A stretch of 64,000 nucleotides of DNA from Candidatus Galacturonatibacter soehngenii (GCF_008830185.1 NZ_WAGX01000005.1:682001-746000), one strand, 5' to 3'. Positions 28,948 through 38,992 are shown, counted from the first letter of the stretch. Notes: a model not told the origin generated them from the letters alone. A program made the numbers and translations.

Positions 28948-28980
28948 ATGGAAAGAACGATGCATTCTTTCCATTTTTGT
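28948..28980 (+). terminator. Terminator after the 119-residue hypothetical gene
   Basis: ATGGAAAGAA...TTCTTTCCAT followed by TTTTGT. Confidence 0.75.
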
Positions 28981-29021
28981 ATAATAAACAAATATACCTT
29001 GGTAGAGGGTGGTATTTGCTA

Positions 29022-29408
29022 TTACCGATTACTTGCATGAATGTGCATTGGTATTACATTATCTGAATCAGATACTTCAACATCTAAGTAGTTTTTTACC
29101 AAATTAAACTTGTATGCCGCTGTGGCACAAGCCAATGCTGTTTCATATCGTTTATTTTCTTCGATTTTTGAATCAATTCTAATTTTACCTGAATTAAGAA
29201 CTGTGATTAATACCATATTAATTTTATTCTTATAAAATATCTTATCAGTAGGATATTTGATTACCTTTTCAAGCATAATGGTTGGTACGGAATCATCTGT
29301 TGGGATGTAAGATGCATTGTATAAACTGCCCTCACATAAAAAAGATTCTGTAAAAACTGGAAGAAAACATTCTTCATTTCCTGTATATTCCTTCAAAGCC
29401 ATTCCCAT
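29022..29408 (-). CDS. Hypothetical protein, 128 residues
   Basis: Starts MGMALKEYTGNEECFLPVFT; contains TIMLEKVIKYPTDKIFYKNKINMVLITVLNSGKIRID. Likely a compact alpha/beta cytosolic protein. Ribosome site AAGGAGAGATTAC. No recognised family; convergent with the hypothetical gene to its left. Confidence 0.6.
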   Translation of the reverse strand: MGMALKEYTGNEECFLPVFTESFLCEGSLYNASYIPTDDSVPTIMLEKVIKYPTDKIFYKNKINMVLITVLNSGKIRIDSKIEENKRYETALACATAAYKFNLVKNYLDVEVSDSDNVIPMHIHASNR

Positions 29409-29516
29409 GTAATCTCTCCTTTTCCTAATTCTTGCTTATTTTCTTTGTTTCGTAATCACTTACTATAATTATATACAATATTTGAGCTTATAATAGTGAA
29501 ATTATTGCTTCATAAG

Positions 29517-29571
29517 TTGCAAAAAGTGCTATCTAATATAGCACTTGATACCTTGTAAAAAGTGCTATATA
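29517..29571 (+). promoter_or_regulatory. Tandem 19-bp repeats and hairpin upstream of the AraC gene
   Basis: TTGCAAAAAGTGCTATCTA (29517-29535) and TTGTAAAAAGTGCTATATA (29553-29571) are direct repeats 36 bp apart, start to start. Between them AAGTGCTAT/ATAGCACTT forms a hairpin. Spaced direct repeats are the typical binding layout of AraC proteins, so this may be an autoregulatory operator. Confidence 0.45.
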
Positions 29572-29624
29572 CTAAAGGAGCATCAAGTTTTGGCTGTCAG
29601 GCTTTTTGCCTTAAGGAGGTATTT

Positions 29625-30461
29625 ATGAATGAGAACAAACGCACAGGATATTTGGATCAAAAGTTTCGATTGTTTCATTTGAAAGATAAGACCAGTAAGG
29701 AATTTGATTTTCACTATCACGACTTTGATAAAATCATTATTTTCTTAAACGGAAATGTTACTTATTTTATAGAAGGAAAGGCGTATTATCTAAAGCCTTG
29801 GGACATTTTATTAGTGAATCATCATGACATCCATAAACCTATTATCGATTCTTCGCAAGAATATGAGCGCATTATTCTTTGGGTGGATAACGACTACATC
29901 ACTTCGCAAAATGACAATTCCTCTGATATTACCACTTGTTTTAAACTTGCAGATGAACGAAGCTTTAACTTAATTCGATTGGATAGCAAATTTCAAAATC
30001 GTTTAAAAACAATTATCAAAGAATTAGAACTCTCTTTGCAATCAAAGGATTTTGGAAGTAATTTAATGAGCCAAGCTCTTTTTATACAATTTATGGTGTA
30101 TTTAAATCGTATTTTTCTAGGTAATCTCTATCTAAAAAGTGACGATTCGCTCAAATATGACAAACAAATCGAAAAAATATTAAACTACATTAATGAACAC
30201 ATTACAGACGAATTATCCATTGACTTCTTATCAGAGACTTTTTATATAAGCAAATACTATTTAATGCATAAATTCAAAAAAGAAACGGGCTTTACGCTTC
30301 ATAATTACATTTTGCAAAAGCGGCTGATGCATTCTTATCACTTGATCCAAGCTGGTGTGCCTGTTATAAAGGCTTCGGAGCAAAGCGGCTTTCGTGACTA
30401 CTCTAGTTACCTAAGAGCATTTAAAAAGCTTTTTCACAAGGCACCAAGCGAAATAACCTAG
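29625..30461 (+). CDS. AraC-family transcription regulator
   Basis: About 278 residues from the ATG at 29625 (AAGGAGGTATTT upstream). The N-terminal cupin ligand domain (FHYHDFDKIIIFLNGNVTYF, LKPWDILLVNHHDIHKP) is joined to a C-terminal double HTH (LSIDFLSETFYISKYYLMHKFKKE, VIKASEQSGFRDYSSYLRAF). It lies upstream of argS on the same strand with 90 bp between. Effector and targets are unknown. Confidence 0.88.
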   Translation: MNENKRTGYLDQKFRLFHLKDKTSKEFDFHYHDFDKIIIFLNGNVTYFIEGKAYYLKPWDILLVNHHDIHKPIIDSSQEYERIILWVDNDYITSQNDNSSDITTCFKLADERSFNLIRLDSKFQNRLKTIIKELELSLQSKDFGSNLMSQALFIQFMVYLNRIFLGNLYLKSDDSLKYDKQIEKILNYINEHITDELSIDFLSETFYISKYYLMHKFKKETGFTLHNYILQKRLMHSYHLIQAGVPVIKASEQSGFRDYSSYLRAFKKLFHKAPSEIT

Positions 30462-30550
30462 TAATTTGAATTATTTCGTATTATAATAGAAAAAGTGGTT
30501 GTGACTCGTATTAAGGTGCAACTAATTCGTAACATATTTAGGAGGAAACT

Positions 30551-32320
30551 ATGAAAAAAATACTAGATATCATTGAGCAAGAGCTAATCGATGCTTTTGT
30601 CAATTGTGGATATAGCGAAAAATACGCGCGCGTTACCCTCTCTAACAGACCAGACCTTTGTGAATATCAATGTAACGGTGCTCTGGCTGCTGCAAAAGAA
30701 TATAAAAAAGCGCCGATTATGATTGCAAATGAAGTCATTGATTCTTTAAAGGCATCTACTTTGTTTGAAATGAAAGAGGCTGTAATGCCAGGCTTTATCA
30801 ATTTGAAGCTTTCACCTTCTTTTTTGGCTGATTATTTAAACGAAGTGTTAGAAGATGATCGTCTTGGCTGTGAAAAGACGCAAGTTCCCAAAACTATTAT
30901 CATAGATTATGGCGGTCCAAATGTTGCAAAACCACTACATGTTGGTCATCTTCGTTCTGCTATTATTGGCGAAAGTGTGAAACGAATTGCAAAGTTTATG
31001 GGGCATCATGTGATTGGAGATGTTCATTTAGGGGACTGGGGTCTCCAGCTTGGACTCATTATTACAGAGCTAAAATATCGTAAGCCAACTCTTCCTTATT
31101 TTGATGATACTTATACGGGTGAATATCCAAGCGAGGCACCTTTTACCATATCAGAGCTTGAGGAAATCTATCCAACAGCCAGTGGTAAATCAAAAGAAGA
31201 TGAAGCTTATAAAAAAGAAGCAATGCAGGCTACCTATTTGCTTCAAAATGGACATAAAGGTTATGTTGCTTTATTTAATCATATCATTCAAGTTTCTGTT
31301 ACGGACTTGAAAAAGAATTATGAAAACTTAAATGTTTCCTTTGACTTATGGAAAGGGGAATCAGATGCTCAGCCATATATTCCTGATATGGTCTCCTATA
31401 TGAAGGAGAATGAATATGCTTACATCAGCAATGGTGCTTTGGTGGTAGATGTAAAAGAAGATACCGATACAAAAGAGATTCCTCCTTGTATGATTTTAAA
31501 ATCAGATGGCGCTTCTCTTTACAACACCACTGATTTAGCAACCATTGTAGAACGTATGAAATTATACAATCCAGATGAAATGATTTATGTGGTAGATAAG
31601 CGTCAGGAATTGTATTTTGAACAGGTCTTTCGTTGTGCTAAAAAGACCAAGCTTGTAAATGAAGATACCAAATTAAAATTTTTAGGCTTTGGTACTATGA
31701 ATGGAAAAGATGGGAAGCCATTCAAAACAAGAGAAGGAGGCGTTATGCGTCTTGAATCTCTGATTACAAGCATTAACGAGGAAATGTATAAGAAAATTAC
31801 GGAAAACAAAGAAGGCGTTTCAGAAGATGAAGCACGCCGTACTGCCAAAATTATTGCACTTGCAGCAGTAAAATATGGTGACTTATCCAATCAAGCAACT
31901 AAGGATTATGTTTTTGATATTGACCGTTTTATTTCCTTTGAAGGTGACACTGGTCCATATCTTTTATATACGATTGTGCGTATTAAATCTATTTTAGCAA
32001 AATATGCTGAAAATAATCAAAGAATTGATAATGCCGTTATAAATCCAGCTAAAACAGACGTTGAAAAAACATTAATGCTTGAACTTACAAAGTTAAACAG
32101 TGTGATAGAAGCAAGTTATGAAGAGTCTGCTCCTCATAAGATATGTTCTTATATTTATGATTTGGCAAATGCCTTCAATCGTTTTTACCATGAGACGAAG
32201 ATATTAACCGAAGAAGACGAAGTAACAAAAGCTGGTTGGATTAAGCTATTAATGCTTACGAAAAATGTATTAGAAACTAGCATTGATCTATTAGGCTTTA
32301 ACGCCCCTGAGCGTATGTAA
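30551..32320 (+). CDS. argS: Arginyl-tRNA synthetase
   Basis: 589 residues, class I. Seen are YGGPNVAKPLHVGHLRSAII (HIGH motif as HVGH), GDVHLGDWGLQLGLII, YVVDKRQELYFEQVF, FLGFGTMNGKDGKPFKTREG and the C-terminal anticodon-binding DALR domain (FISFEGDTGPYLLYT..., FNRFYHETKIL). It charges tRNA-Arg. The KMSKS loop is degenerate, as is common in ArgS. AGGAGGAAACT precedes the ATG. No T-box leader is visible. Confidence 0.95.
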   Translation: MKKILDIIEQELIDAFVNCGYSEKYARVTLSNRPDLCEYQCNGALAAAKEYKKAPIMIANEVIDSLKASTLFEMKEAVMPGFINLKLSPSFLADYLNEVLEDDRLGCEKTQVPKTIIIDYGGPNVAKPLHVGHLRSAIIGESVKRIAKFMGHHVIGDVHLGDWGLQLGLIITELKYRKPTLPYFDDTYTGEYPSEAPFTISELEEIYPTASGKSKEDEAYKKEAMQATYLLQNGHKGYVALFNHIIQVSVTDLKKNYENLNVSFDLWKGESDAQPYIPDMVSYMKENEYAYISNGALVVDVKEDTDTKEIPPCMILKSDGASLYNTTDLATIVERMKLYNPDEMIYVVDKRQELYFEQVFRCAKKTKLVNEDTKLKFLGFGTMNGKDGKPFKTREGGVMRLESLITSINEEMYKKITENKEGVSEDEARRTAKIIALAAVKYGDLSNQATKDYVFDIDRFISFEGDTGPYLLYTIVRIKSILAKYAENNQRIDNAVINPAKTDVEKTLMLELTKLNSVIEASYEESAPHKICSYIYDLANAFNRFYHETKILTEEDEVTKAGWIKLLMLTKNVLETSIDLLGFNAPERM

Positions 32321-32352
32321 TAAAGATAAGGTAAACTCCCCTATTATAAGAT

Positions 32353-32384
32353 AAAGTGCCTGTTTCATTAGGCACTTTATTTTA
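32353..32384 (+). terminator. argS terminator
   Basis: AAAGTGCC-TGTTTCATTA-GGCACTTT followed by TATTTTA. Confidence 0.8.
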
Positions 32385-32499
32385 TGATTCTTATAACAAT
32401 TTTGTTAAATCCGATAATTTGGACTGTTGTTTGTATCTCTTCTACTGTTGCTCTACCGTGTCTACCATGAAAAATCCTTTGTCAATTGCATTATAAATA

Positions 32500-32524
32500 G
32501 GAGCCACACAAATCGTGTAGCTCC
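32500..32524 (-). terminator. Hairpin after the GH28 gene
   Basis: GGAGC.ACAC-AAATC-GTGT.GCTCC; on the minus strand followed by TATTTATAA. Probably ends the glycan operon. Confidence 0.55.
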
Positions 32525-32544
32525 CACTTTATCGTATGAATATA

Positions 32545-33870
32545 TTATTGATGTATTACTACATCTGTTATCTCCAGTAAAGTCACATCCTCTTGATAGA
32601 ATTCTAGTATACTTTCATCCTTTTCTATCTTTAAATCATGGAATACAACCTCTTTACAATAATTTGCATAAACTCCTGATATTTTTCCCTTAATACTGCC
32701 ATCACCAGGGCAAGGCCTTACATCATATCCATCAATGTCCCATTTCGATTTTTTCGTAAGTTGTAAGCGTATATTTTCAAAGCGAACATCTTCAATATAA
32801 TTATCACTGCTTCCAGATAGAAAAATTCCATTCTCGCCTTTGCAGGTAATGTTTTGAAAAGTGATATTTTTGATTTTACCAGCCTTTATTCCAGGTTTTC
32901 TATCGATTGCTGTTAAGCAGATTGCCTCTGCTCTTCCCCACCACTCATGTGAAAATCTTCTTGTTTCAATGGTGATATTAGAAAATACGGCATTTTCTAC
33001 ATTTCCATTATCTCTGATTTGTATGGAAATTCCACGATTGCTACGACTAATGGTGCAATTGTTTACTAATATATTTCTAAAATCAGCTTCTCCTTCGGTT
33101 CCAAACTTGATTGCTGCACTGGTTGAGATTAGTGTACAGTTTGAGATTACAATGTTTTCACAGTTTCCATACTGTTTGTAGTCACCTGAATTTTTTAATA
33201 CAATTGCATCGTCTCCACATTCAATGTGACAATTCGTAATTCTAACATTCTTACAGTGATCTGGGTCAATTCCATCTGAATTTGCCATTTGAAGATTATT
33301 TAGAATTCTGATTCCATCAATTAATACATCTTCGCATCCCACCAGATGAACTGTCCAAAAAGCACAATCCTTCATTGTGACATCTTTTATTGTCAACTGT
33401 TTAAAGTCTTCTAACAGCATGAGCGGAATACGTGGATAATAGGTTCCCTCAATGTGATACCCTGAATTCGTTCCATAAAATATTTTTTCATTTGCATCAA
33501 TGGTACCAAATCCGCTCACTGAAACATTTTTTTCATGGAATCCAGTAATAAACGCATGAAAGGGCCTCCCCGCGTACTCACTGTTTAAAAAGGAAGGTAA
33601 TCCTGATTGATGGGCAACAATCTTTCCCTCATTTGCCAAAGGATAATAGTCTTCTAGGTTGTCACTTGCCTTTAATATTGCTCCTCGTTCTATGTGTAAA
33701 TCTACTTCTGATTTCAAAAGAATCGAGCCGCTGTTAAAGGTATGTCCTGCTGGCAATAAAACGCGTCCTCCACCATTATGAGTACATGCATCAATGGCAG
33801 CCTGAATAGCACCCGCGTCATTCGTTTGCCCGTCCCCTTTGGCTCCATACTCCATTATATTGTATATCAT
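32545..33870 (-). CDS. GH28 polygalacturonase-like glycoside hydrolase
   Basis: 441 residues, no signal peptide, so cytosolic. It starts with the pectate-lyase superfamily entry (YNIMEYGAKGDGQTND) and carries the GH28 catalytic strip MANSDGIDPDHCKNV (Asp), ECGDDAIVLKN (two Asp) and, later, RGISIQIRDNGNV. A right-handed parallel beta-helix of repeated strand motifs fills the C-terminus. It likely trims uronic-acid-containing oligosaccharides taken up by the adjacent transporter. It lies 12 bp downstream of the GH38 gene in one operon. Confidence 0.9.
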   Translation of the reverse strand: MIYNIMEYGAKGDGQTNDAGAIQAAIDACTHNGGGRVLLPAGHTFNSGSILLKSEVDLHIERGAILKASDNLEDYYPLANEGKIVAHQSGLPSFLNSEYAGRPFHAFITGFHEKNVSVSGFGTIDANEKIFYGTNSGYHIEGTYYPRIPLMLLEDFKQLTIKDVTMKDCAFWTVHLVGCEDVLIDGIRILNNLQMANSDGIDPDHCKNVRITNCHIECGDDAIVLKNSGDYKQYGNCENIVISNCTLISTSAAIKFGTEGEADFRNILVNNCTISRSNRGISIQIRDNGNVENAVFSNITIETRRFSHEWWGRAEAICLTAIDRKPGIKAGKIKNITFQNITCKGENGIFLSGSSDNYIEDVRFENIRLQLTKKSKWDIDGYDVRPCPGDGSIKGKISGVYANYCKEVVFHDLKIEKDESILEFYQEDVTLLEITDVVIHQ

Positions 33871-33882
33871 CTTCTCTTCTCC

Positions 33883-36800
33883 TTACCTACTGATACGAAA
33901 GGTTTTGATTTCATATGGCTTTATCTCAAAATGAATTGCTTCGTTCGTTATCTCTTTTGTATCTTCTTTTTCCTCTACCAAGTTACATTCGAATACTTCC
34001 TTCGTAAAGTATGGGGAGGCCATAGTTACATTCGTACGTTTTCCATATGCCTCATAAACACGAATGATGATATCACTATTATCCTCCGCCTGTTTTACCA
34101 CATCTGCAAATACATTTTCTGCATCAAGCTGTAATAAGGAATAGGATAGTGTTTTTACTCCTGTTACAATTTCACCCACAAGTGGACAATTTAGGTCATA
34201 TGCTTCTTGCGTTACTCTTCCTGTTCTAAAGTCACCCTCATGTGGGTACAATGCATACGTAAAATGATGCACCTCTTGGTCTGCCAAAGGATTTGGGAAA
34301 ACTCCTGACTTAATCAAGGTAAGTCTTATAACCGATTCATGGATGTCATAGCCATATTTACAATCATTTAGCAATGCAACTCCATAACCATATTCAGAGA
34401 CATCCGCCCATTTATGTGCACATACTTCAAATTTTGCCTGATCCCAGCTGGTATTTTCATGAGTTGGACGCTCTACGTTTCCAAACTGTACTTCGTAGGT
34501 TGCTTTATTGCTCATGATATCAACTGGAAATGCTGTCTTTAACAATAATTGCTGCTGTTTCCAATCCACAGTCGTTTGAAAATCAATTCGTTTCGTATGA
34601 TGATAAAAATAAATATTTTGCTCAATTGTAGATGCTAGGAAGGAACGTTTCATATAAATACATGCTCGAATTGGTCCATTTTCTACTACCTTACATTCTA
34701 AAAGCTCATCTACAATCCAACTTTTTTCTTTGTAGTACACATCAATATTCCAAGCATCAAATTCTTTTGGTCTATCTTCAAATACTTGTAAACGGTTTCC
34801 TACTTCTTCTTTCTTTAACACCTGTCTTTTTTCTGCTTTGTCATAGATAGAAACAAATTCTCCCACTTCATTTAGCTGAATTTGATAATGAGGTGTTACA
34901 AAATGTAGCCCCTGTTTCATTTCTTCTAGCTGAGAAATAACAAAATCCTGTGTCACAAGCTTCTTTGCTTTTTCTTTTGCAGTCTCTTGATCAATTACTT
35001 CCATTCCTTTTGAAGTAACATCAGATACCAAATATAAAAGTTCTCCATCCTTTGATTCCTGACTTTGTAGCCCTTCAATTGGATTGGCATGCTTGTCCAC
35101 TGCTACGATTGCGCTACGTGAAAAGCCAAGGGTATTATAAACAGCAAGCTTTTCACAAGCCCTCGCTTCTTTGTGGTTTTGCAATATATTATTTTTAGCC
35201 TTATTTATAATGGTTTCATCGATTTCATGAACCACTGCATAATCTTCGTCAGAATCTTCATATACCTCTTTCATAGATGATCCTGGTAAGATATCATGAA
35301 ACTGGTTCAAGAGCACGAGTTTCCAAGCCTTATCAAGCTCATTTGTTGGATAAACATATCCTGTTCCGTAAAGAAGTGCCAGCATACTATAGAATTCTGC
35401 ATCTGCATTCATGAACTCATACATACGGTTGTTCTTCTTATTTCTTGCCATGGAGGTATAGGTTCCACGATGAAATTCAAGATATAGCTCTCCATTCCAT
35501 TTTGGTACCTGTTTTCCCTTTAAATTATCTTCTAGGATATGGAAAAAGTCCTTTACGAAGGTCTGTTTTGTTGTTGGTACATCACAGATTCCATACTCTA
35601 ATCGCTTGTTTTCCTCAAGCATCTCAGGTGTTGTTCCACCACCGCCATCTCCGTGTCCAAAACAGGTCAATAAATCCTGCGTCAAATTCTTGTTTTGATA
35701 ACGCTGCCAAGTTCCTTTGATTTGATTCGCATTTTGTAATCCGTTGTAGGTTGTGTTAAAGTTTGGCTTTTGATTTAACTCTGGGTATACATCATAGCCA
35801 GTTGTGGTAATGAAATACGTTAATATCTCACTTCCATCAAGTCCTTGCCAAAAGAAGGTATCATTTGGAATCTTATTATATTCATTCCAACCTATTTTGG
35901 TCGTCATAAAGTATCGAATACCTGATTTCTTTAAAATCTGAGGCATGGCAACGCTATAGCCAAATACGTCTGGAAGCCATAATACCTCTTGATTTTCTAC
36001 TCCAAATTCTTCTTTAAAGAATCGTTTTCCATGTAGAATCTGTCTGATTAAAGCTTCTCCTGAGGCAAGGTTACAGTCGGCTTCTAGCCACATAGCGCCT
36101 TCTGCTTCCCAGCGTCCTTGCTTTACCTTTTCTTTGATTTGCTCATAAAGCTTTGGCGCATGCTCTTTTACATATTGATATAGTTGAGGCTGGCTTGACA
36201 TGAATTTATATTCTGGATATTGTTCCATTAAATTAAGTACAGTTAAAAAGCTTCGAACCACTTTTTGTCTTGTCTGTTTTATCTGCCATTTCCATGCCAC
36301 GTCGATATGCGTATGTCCTACACTATGCACTACAACGTCAGAATGTGCTGGTTTCTCACTATAAAAGTGCTCTTTTAAATATTCAATTGCTTTATTTACA
36401 GAATCAAAAAAGGCTTCGCTATGATTAACACGAAGATCTAATAAATTAACACACGCATTTAGTGTCTCAATGGTTTTAATTGCTTTTAAGTCATCTTCCT
36501 TTAGTAAACATGCAGCATCAAACGGCACTTTCATATCGTAGTAAAGCTCTTGTACTTTGTCATGTAGCACTGCCATTTTTAAATCGAAAAAGTTAGTTTT
36601 TTCAGTGCTGTTTGAGTAGGCATAAAAGGCAAGGTCAATTTGTTCTTCCTTTGAATGTTCATTGGCTACTACAATTTCATGGTGATTCATATCCATCGTT
36701 GCGTACAAGGAATTATTTTTATATACCATAATCTGCGGATTGTCGGTATTCCATATGTCAGTAGCCCCTGTATTTAGCTGTATTACTACCTTCTTTTGCT

Positions 36801-37032
36801 GGTATTCTTTCGTCATTGGAAGCGTCGCATAAAACCAAAAATGTTTATCCGTACCACCCCAAGTCTCTCCACGTTCAAAATTTTTGGAATGTTTTAAGTC
36901 TGTTTCACAGGTTTCAAAAAAGGTATAATTTCCTTCCTTGACTTTTATGTCTTCCACCCATTTTACATTGGAATATCTTAATTCGCTTAAGCTTTTAAGA
37001 ATAATTTCAATTCTATTTTTGTATTGCTTCAT
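33883..37032 (-). CDS. GH38 alpha-mannosidase
   Basis: About 1,049 residues from the ATG at 37032 (TGGAGGAAATC upstream). The catalytic barrel holds SVGHTHIDVAWKWQIKQTRQ (metal His and Asp), EAEGAMWLEADCN, LWLPDVFGYSVAMPQILKK (nucleophile Asp in the DVFG context) and LLTCFGHGDGGGGTTPEM. C-terminal beta domains follow. No signal peptide, so it is a cytosolic enzyme releasing mannose from imported oligosaccharides. It is in one operon with GH28 and the CUT1 importer. Confidence 0.93.
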   Translation of the reverse strand: MKQYKNRIEIILKSLSELRYSNVKWVEDIKVKEGNYTFFETCETDLKHSKNFERGETWGGTDKHFWFYATLPMTKEYQQKKVVIQLNTGATDIWNTDNPQIMVYKNNSLYATMDMNHHEIVVANEHSKEEQIDLAFYAYSNSTEKTNFFDLKMAVLHDKVQELYYDMKVPFDAACLLKEDDLKAIKTIETLNACVNLLDLRVNHSEAFFDSVNKAIEYLKEHFYSEKPAHSDVVVHSVGHTHIDVAWKWQIKQTRQKVVRSFLTVLNLMEQYPEYKFMSSQPQLYQYVKEHAPKLYEQIKEKVKQGRWEAEGAMWLEADCNLASGEALIRQILHGKRFFKEEFGVENQEVLWLPDVFGYSVAMPQILKKSGIRYFMTTKIGWNEYNKIPNDTFFWQGLDGSEILTYFITTTGYDVYPELNQKPNFNTTYNGLQNANQIKGTWQRYQNKNLTQDLLTCFGHGDGGGGTTPEMLEENKRLEYGICDVPTTKQTFVKDFFHILEDNLKGKQVPKWNGELYLEFHRGTYTSMARNKKNNRMYEFMNADAEFYSMLALLYGTGYVYPTNELDKAWKLVLLNQFHDILPGSSMKEVYEDSDEDYAVVHEIDETIINKAKNNILQNHKEARACEKLAVYNTLGFSRSAIVAVDKHANPIEGLQSQESKDGELLYLVSDVTSKGMEVIDQETAKEKAKKLVTQDFVISQLEEMKQGLHFVTPHYQIQLNEVGEFVSIYDKAEKRQVLKKEEVGNRLQVFEDRPKEFDAWNIDVYYKEKSWIVDELLECKVVENGPIRACIYMKRSFLASTIEQNIYFYHHTKRIDFQTTVDWKQQQLLLKTAFPVDIMSNKATYEVQFGNVERPTHENTSWDQAKFEVCAHKWADVSEYGYGVALLNDCKYGYDIHESVIRLTLIKSGVFPNPLADQEVHHFTYALYPHEGDFRTGRVTQEAYDLNCPLVGEIVTGVKTLSYSLLQLDAENVFADVVKQAEDNSDIIIRVYEAYGKRTNVTMASPYFTKEVFECNLVEEKEDTKEITNEAIHFEIKPYEIKTFRISR

Positions 37033-37058
37033 GATTTCCTCCATTATATCAATAAGTG

Positions 37059-37107
37059 TCTGTTATAGAATAGGAAAGTTCATAGAACTTTCCTATTCTA
37101 TAACAGA
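37059..37107. repeat. 49-bp perfect palindrome between permease and mannosidase genes
   Basis: Two exact 23-base arms (beginning TCTGTTATAGAATAGG at 37059 and ending CCTATTCTATAACAGA at 37107) flank a 3-base ATA loop. A second hairpin CCACGCG...CGCGTGG follows at 37112-37134. No T-tract on the minus strand, so it is not a standard terminator; it may process or protect the operon mRNA. Confidence 0.85.
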
Positions 37108-37150
37108 GTATCCACGCGGCTTGTTTGCGCGTGGTGTACACTTTTTTTCA

Positions 37151-38002
37151 TTATCCTTTAATTCCTGTTGACGCTATTCCCTCTACCAGATATTTTTGCA
37201 TAGTCAAAAATATAAGAAAAATTGGTAGTAAGGATAAGGTTGCCATAGCAAACATAGCCCCCCAGTCGGAACCTGCTGTTGGATCCGCAAACATCTTAAG
37301 TGCGTAGCTAACTGGATATTTCAATGGATCGCTTATGTAAATAAGTGCGGATAAGAAATCATCCCATCTCCACATAAAAGAGAAAATAGCGCTCGTTACT
37401 AACGCAGGCTTAACAAGTGGTAACACAATCTGAATGAAAATCCCATAAATACTGCAACCATCAATTGCTGCTGCTTCATCCAAATCAACTGGAATTCCTT
37501 TTATAAACTGCATGATTAAGAAAATAAAGAACCCTTGTCCAAAGAATTGTGGAACAATAATTGGAAGGTAAGTTCCTACCCATCCTAATTTATTAAATAA
37601 TATGTACTGTGGTATCATAATAACCTGAAAAGGAAGCATCATAGCGATTAGCATGCATGCAAACCAAAAGCCTTTTAACTTAAATTCACATCTTGCAAAG
37701 CCAAAGGCTACAACGGCTGATGATAACACTGCACCAATGGTTGACAAACCAGCAATAACAAATGAATTCTTAAAAAAGATTGAGAATTTGTTTCCTGCAA
37801 ACCCTTGCCAGCCTACCACATAATTTCTGATATCAAAGCTAGCTGGTAATAATTTTTCTGCGGTTTTAAAGATTTCTGCAGTCTCTTTAAAAGAGCTCAT
37901 TACCATCCAAAGTAACGGATATATCATGACAATTGCAAAGAAAAAGGTAAATACATGATAAATCACTTTTGATGACGTTTTTTTGATTTTGTAATTTTCC
38001 AT
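37151..38002 (-). CDS. CUT1 ABC transporter permease (MalG/UgpE type)
   Basis: About 283 residues from the ATG at 38002 behind AAGAGGTAAAA; the frame extends upstream but overlaps the previous gene. It has six predicted transmembrane helices (e.g. FTFFFAIVMIYPLLWMVM) and the EAA loop VDLDEAAAIDGCSIYGIFIQ that docks the ATPase. It is the second permease of an oligosaccharide importer. No ATPase gene is adjacent; a shared MsmX-type ATPase elsewhere is usual. Confidence 0.92.
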   Translation of the reverse strand: MENYKIKKTSSKVIYHVFTFFFAIVMIYPLLWMVMSSFKETAEIFKTAEKLLPASFDIRNYVVGWQGFAGNKFSIFFKNSFVIAGLSTIGAVLSSAVVAFGFARCEFKLKGFWFACMLIAMMLPFQVIMIPQYILFNKLGWVGTYLPIIVPQFFGQGFFIFLIMQFIKGIPVDLDEAAAIDGCSIYGIFIQIVLPLVKPALVTSAIFSFMWRWDDFLSALIYISDPLKYPVSYALKMFADPTAGSDWGAMFAMATLSLLPIFLIFLTMQKYLVEGIASTGIKG

Positions 38003-38004
38003 TT

Positions 38005-38937
38005 TTACCTCTTTTCTGACTCGTAGTATACCCACTTATTTTGAGTCTTAAATAATACTAATGTAATGAAACCTACAAATATAACCATAAACCATGCTAT
38101 AGCACAACCATAACCTAGCTTGCTGTATGTAAAAGAGTTTTGATACATATAAACAGTATAGAATAATGTCGTATCTCTTGGTTTTCCTTGTGTAATAATA
38201 TAACTTTGTGTAAATGCCATAAACCCATTGATAATTTGATTAATTAAATTAAAGAAAATAGTTGGTGTAAGCATTGGTAATGTAATACTAAAAAAACTAC
38301 GAATTCCATTGGCTCCATCTATGGTAGCTGATTCATATAAGCTTACAGGAATCTGCTTTAAGCCAGATAAGAAAATTAACATAGAGGATCCAAACTGCCA
38401 AATTGCAAGTACAATCAACGTCCAAATTGCTGTACTTGAATTCCCAAGCCATGCGGTATCACTTGGAAGCCCTACAAAGGCTAACAAAGCATTTAACACA
38501 CCGTCACTAGCAAAAAGTCTCTTCCAAAGAATCGCAACTGCGACACTAGAACCAATAATGGAAGGAAGATAATAGATCGCTCTATAAAAACCTGAAAGTT
38601 TTGTATTCTTTACTAAAAGCATTGCAACCGCTAATGCCATAATAAGACGAAGAGGTACCGAAAAAAATGCATAGTATAGGGTAACTCCAAAGGATTTCCA
38701 GAACTTATCATCCTGGGTAAGCATATTGATATAATTATCCAGACCGATAAATACTGGCTTATCTAAAATGTTATAACGAGTGAATGAAAAACCGAATGAT
38801 AGAACCATAGGAATCATTATAAAGGTAAGAAAGCCGATTAAGAAGGGCAGGATAAATACATATCCTGCAACTCCTTGGCTATTTAATGTTTGTCCTAAAG
38901 TCTTTTTCTGATTCGGAAGAGATTTGCTGTTTTTCAA
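38005..38937 (-). CDS. CUT1 ABC transporter permease (MalF/UgpA type)
   Basis: 310 residues, six transmembrane helices (VFILPFLIGFLTFIMIPMVL near the N-terminus) and EAA loop VSLYESATIDGANGIRSFFS. It pairs with the MalG-type permease, whose start lies 2 bases from its stop. Substrate inferred from context is a mannose- and uronate-containing oligosaccharide. Confidence 0.92.
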   Translation of the reverse strand: MKNSKSLPNQKKTLGQTLNSQGVAGYVFILPFLIGFLTFIMIPMVLSFGFSFTRYNILDKPVFIGLDNYINMLTQDDKFWKSFGVTLYYAFFSVPLRLIMALAVAMLLVKNTKLSGFYRAIYYLPSIIGSSVAVAILWKRLFASDGVLNALLAFVGLPSDTAWLGNSSTAIWTLIVLAIWQFGSSMLIFLSGLKQIPVSLYESATIDGANGIRSFFSITLPMLTPTIFFNLINQIINGFMAFTQSYIITQGKPRDTTLFYTVYMYQNSFTYSKLGYGCAIAWFMVIFVGFITLVLFKTQNKWVYYESEKR

Positions 38938-38992
38938 GTTTGTTTCCTCCAGACTTTATATATGATTGTTAAATAAGGGATTAAGGGGGGTA

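Noticed and set aside
29409-30550. T-box or arginine riboswitch before argS
   Set aside because: No T-box sequence or antiterminator is visible in the 90 bp before argS; the repeats lie before the AraC gene instead.
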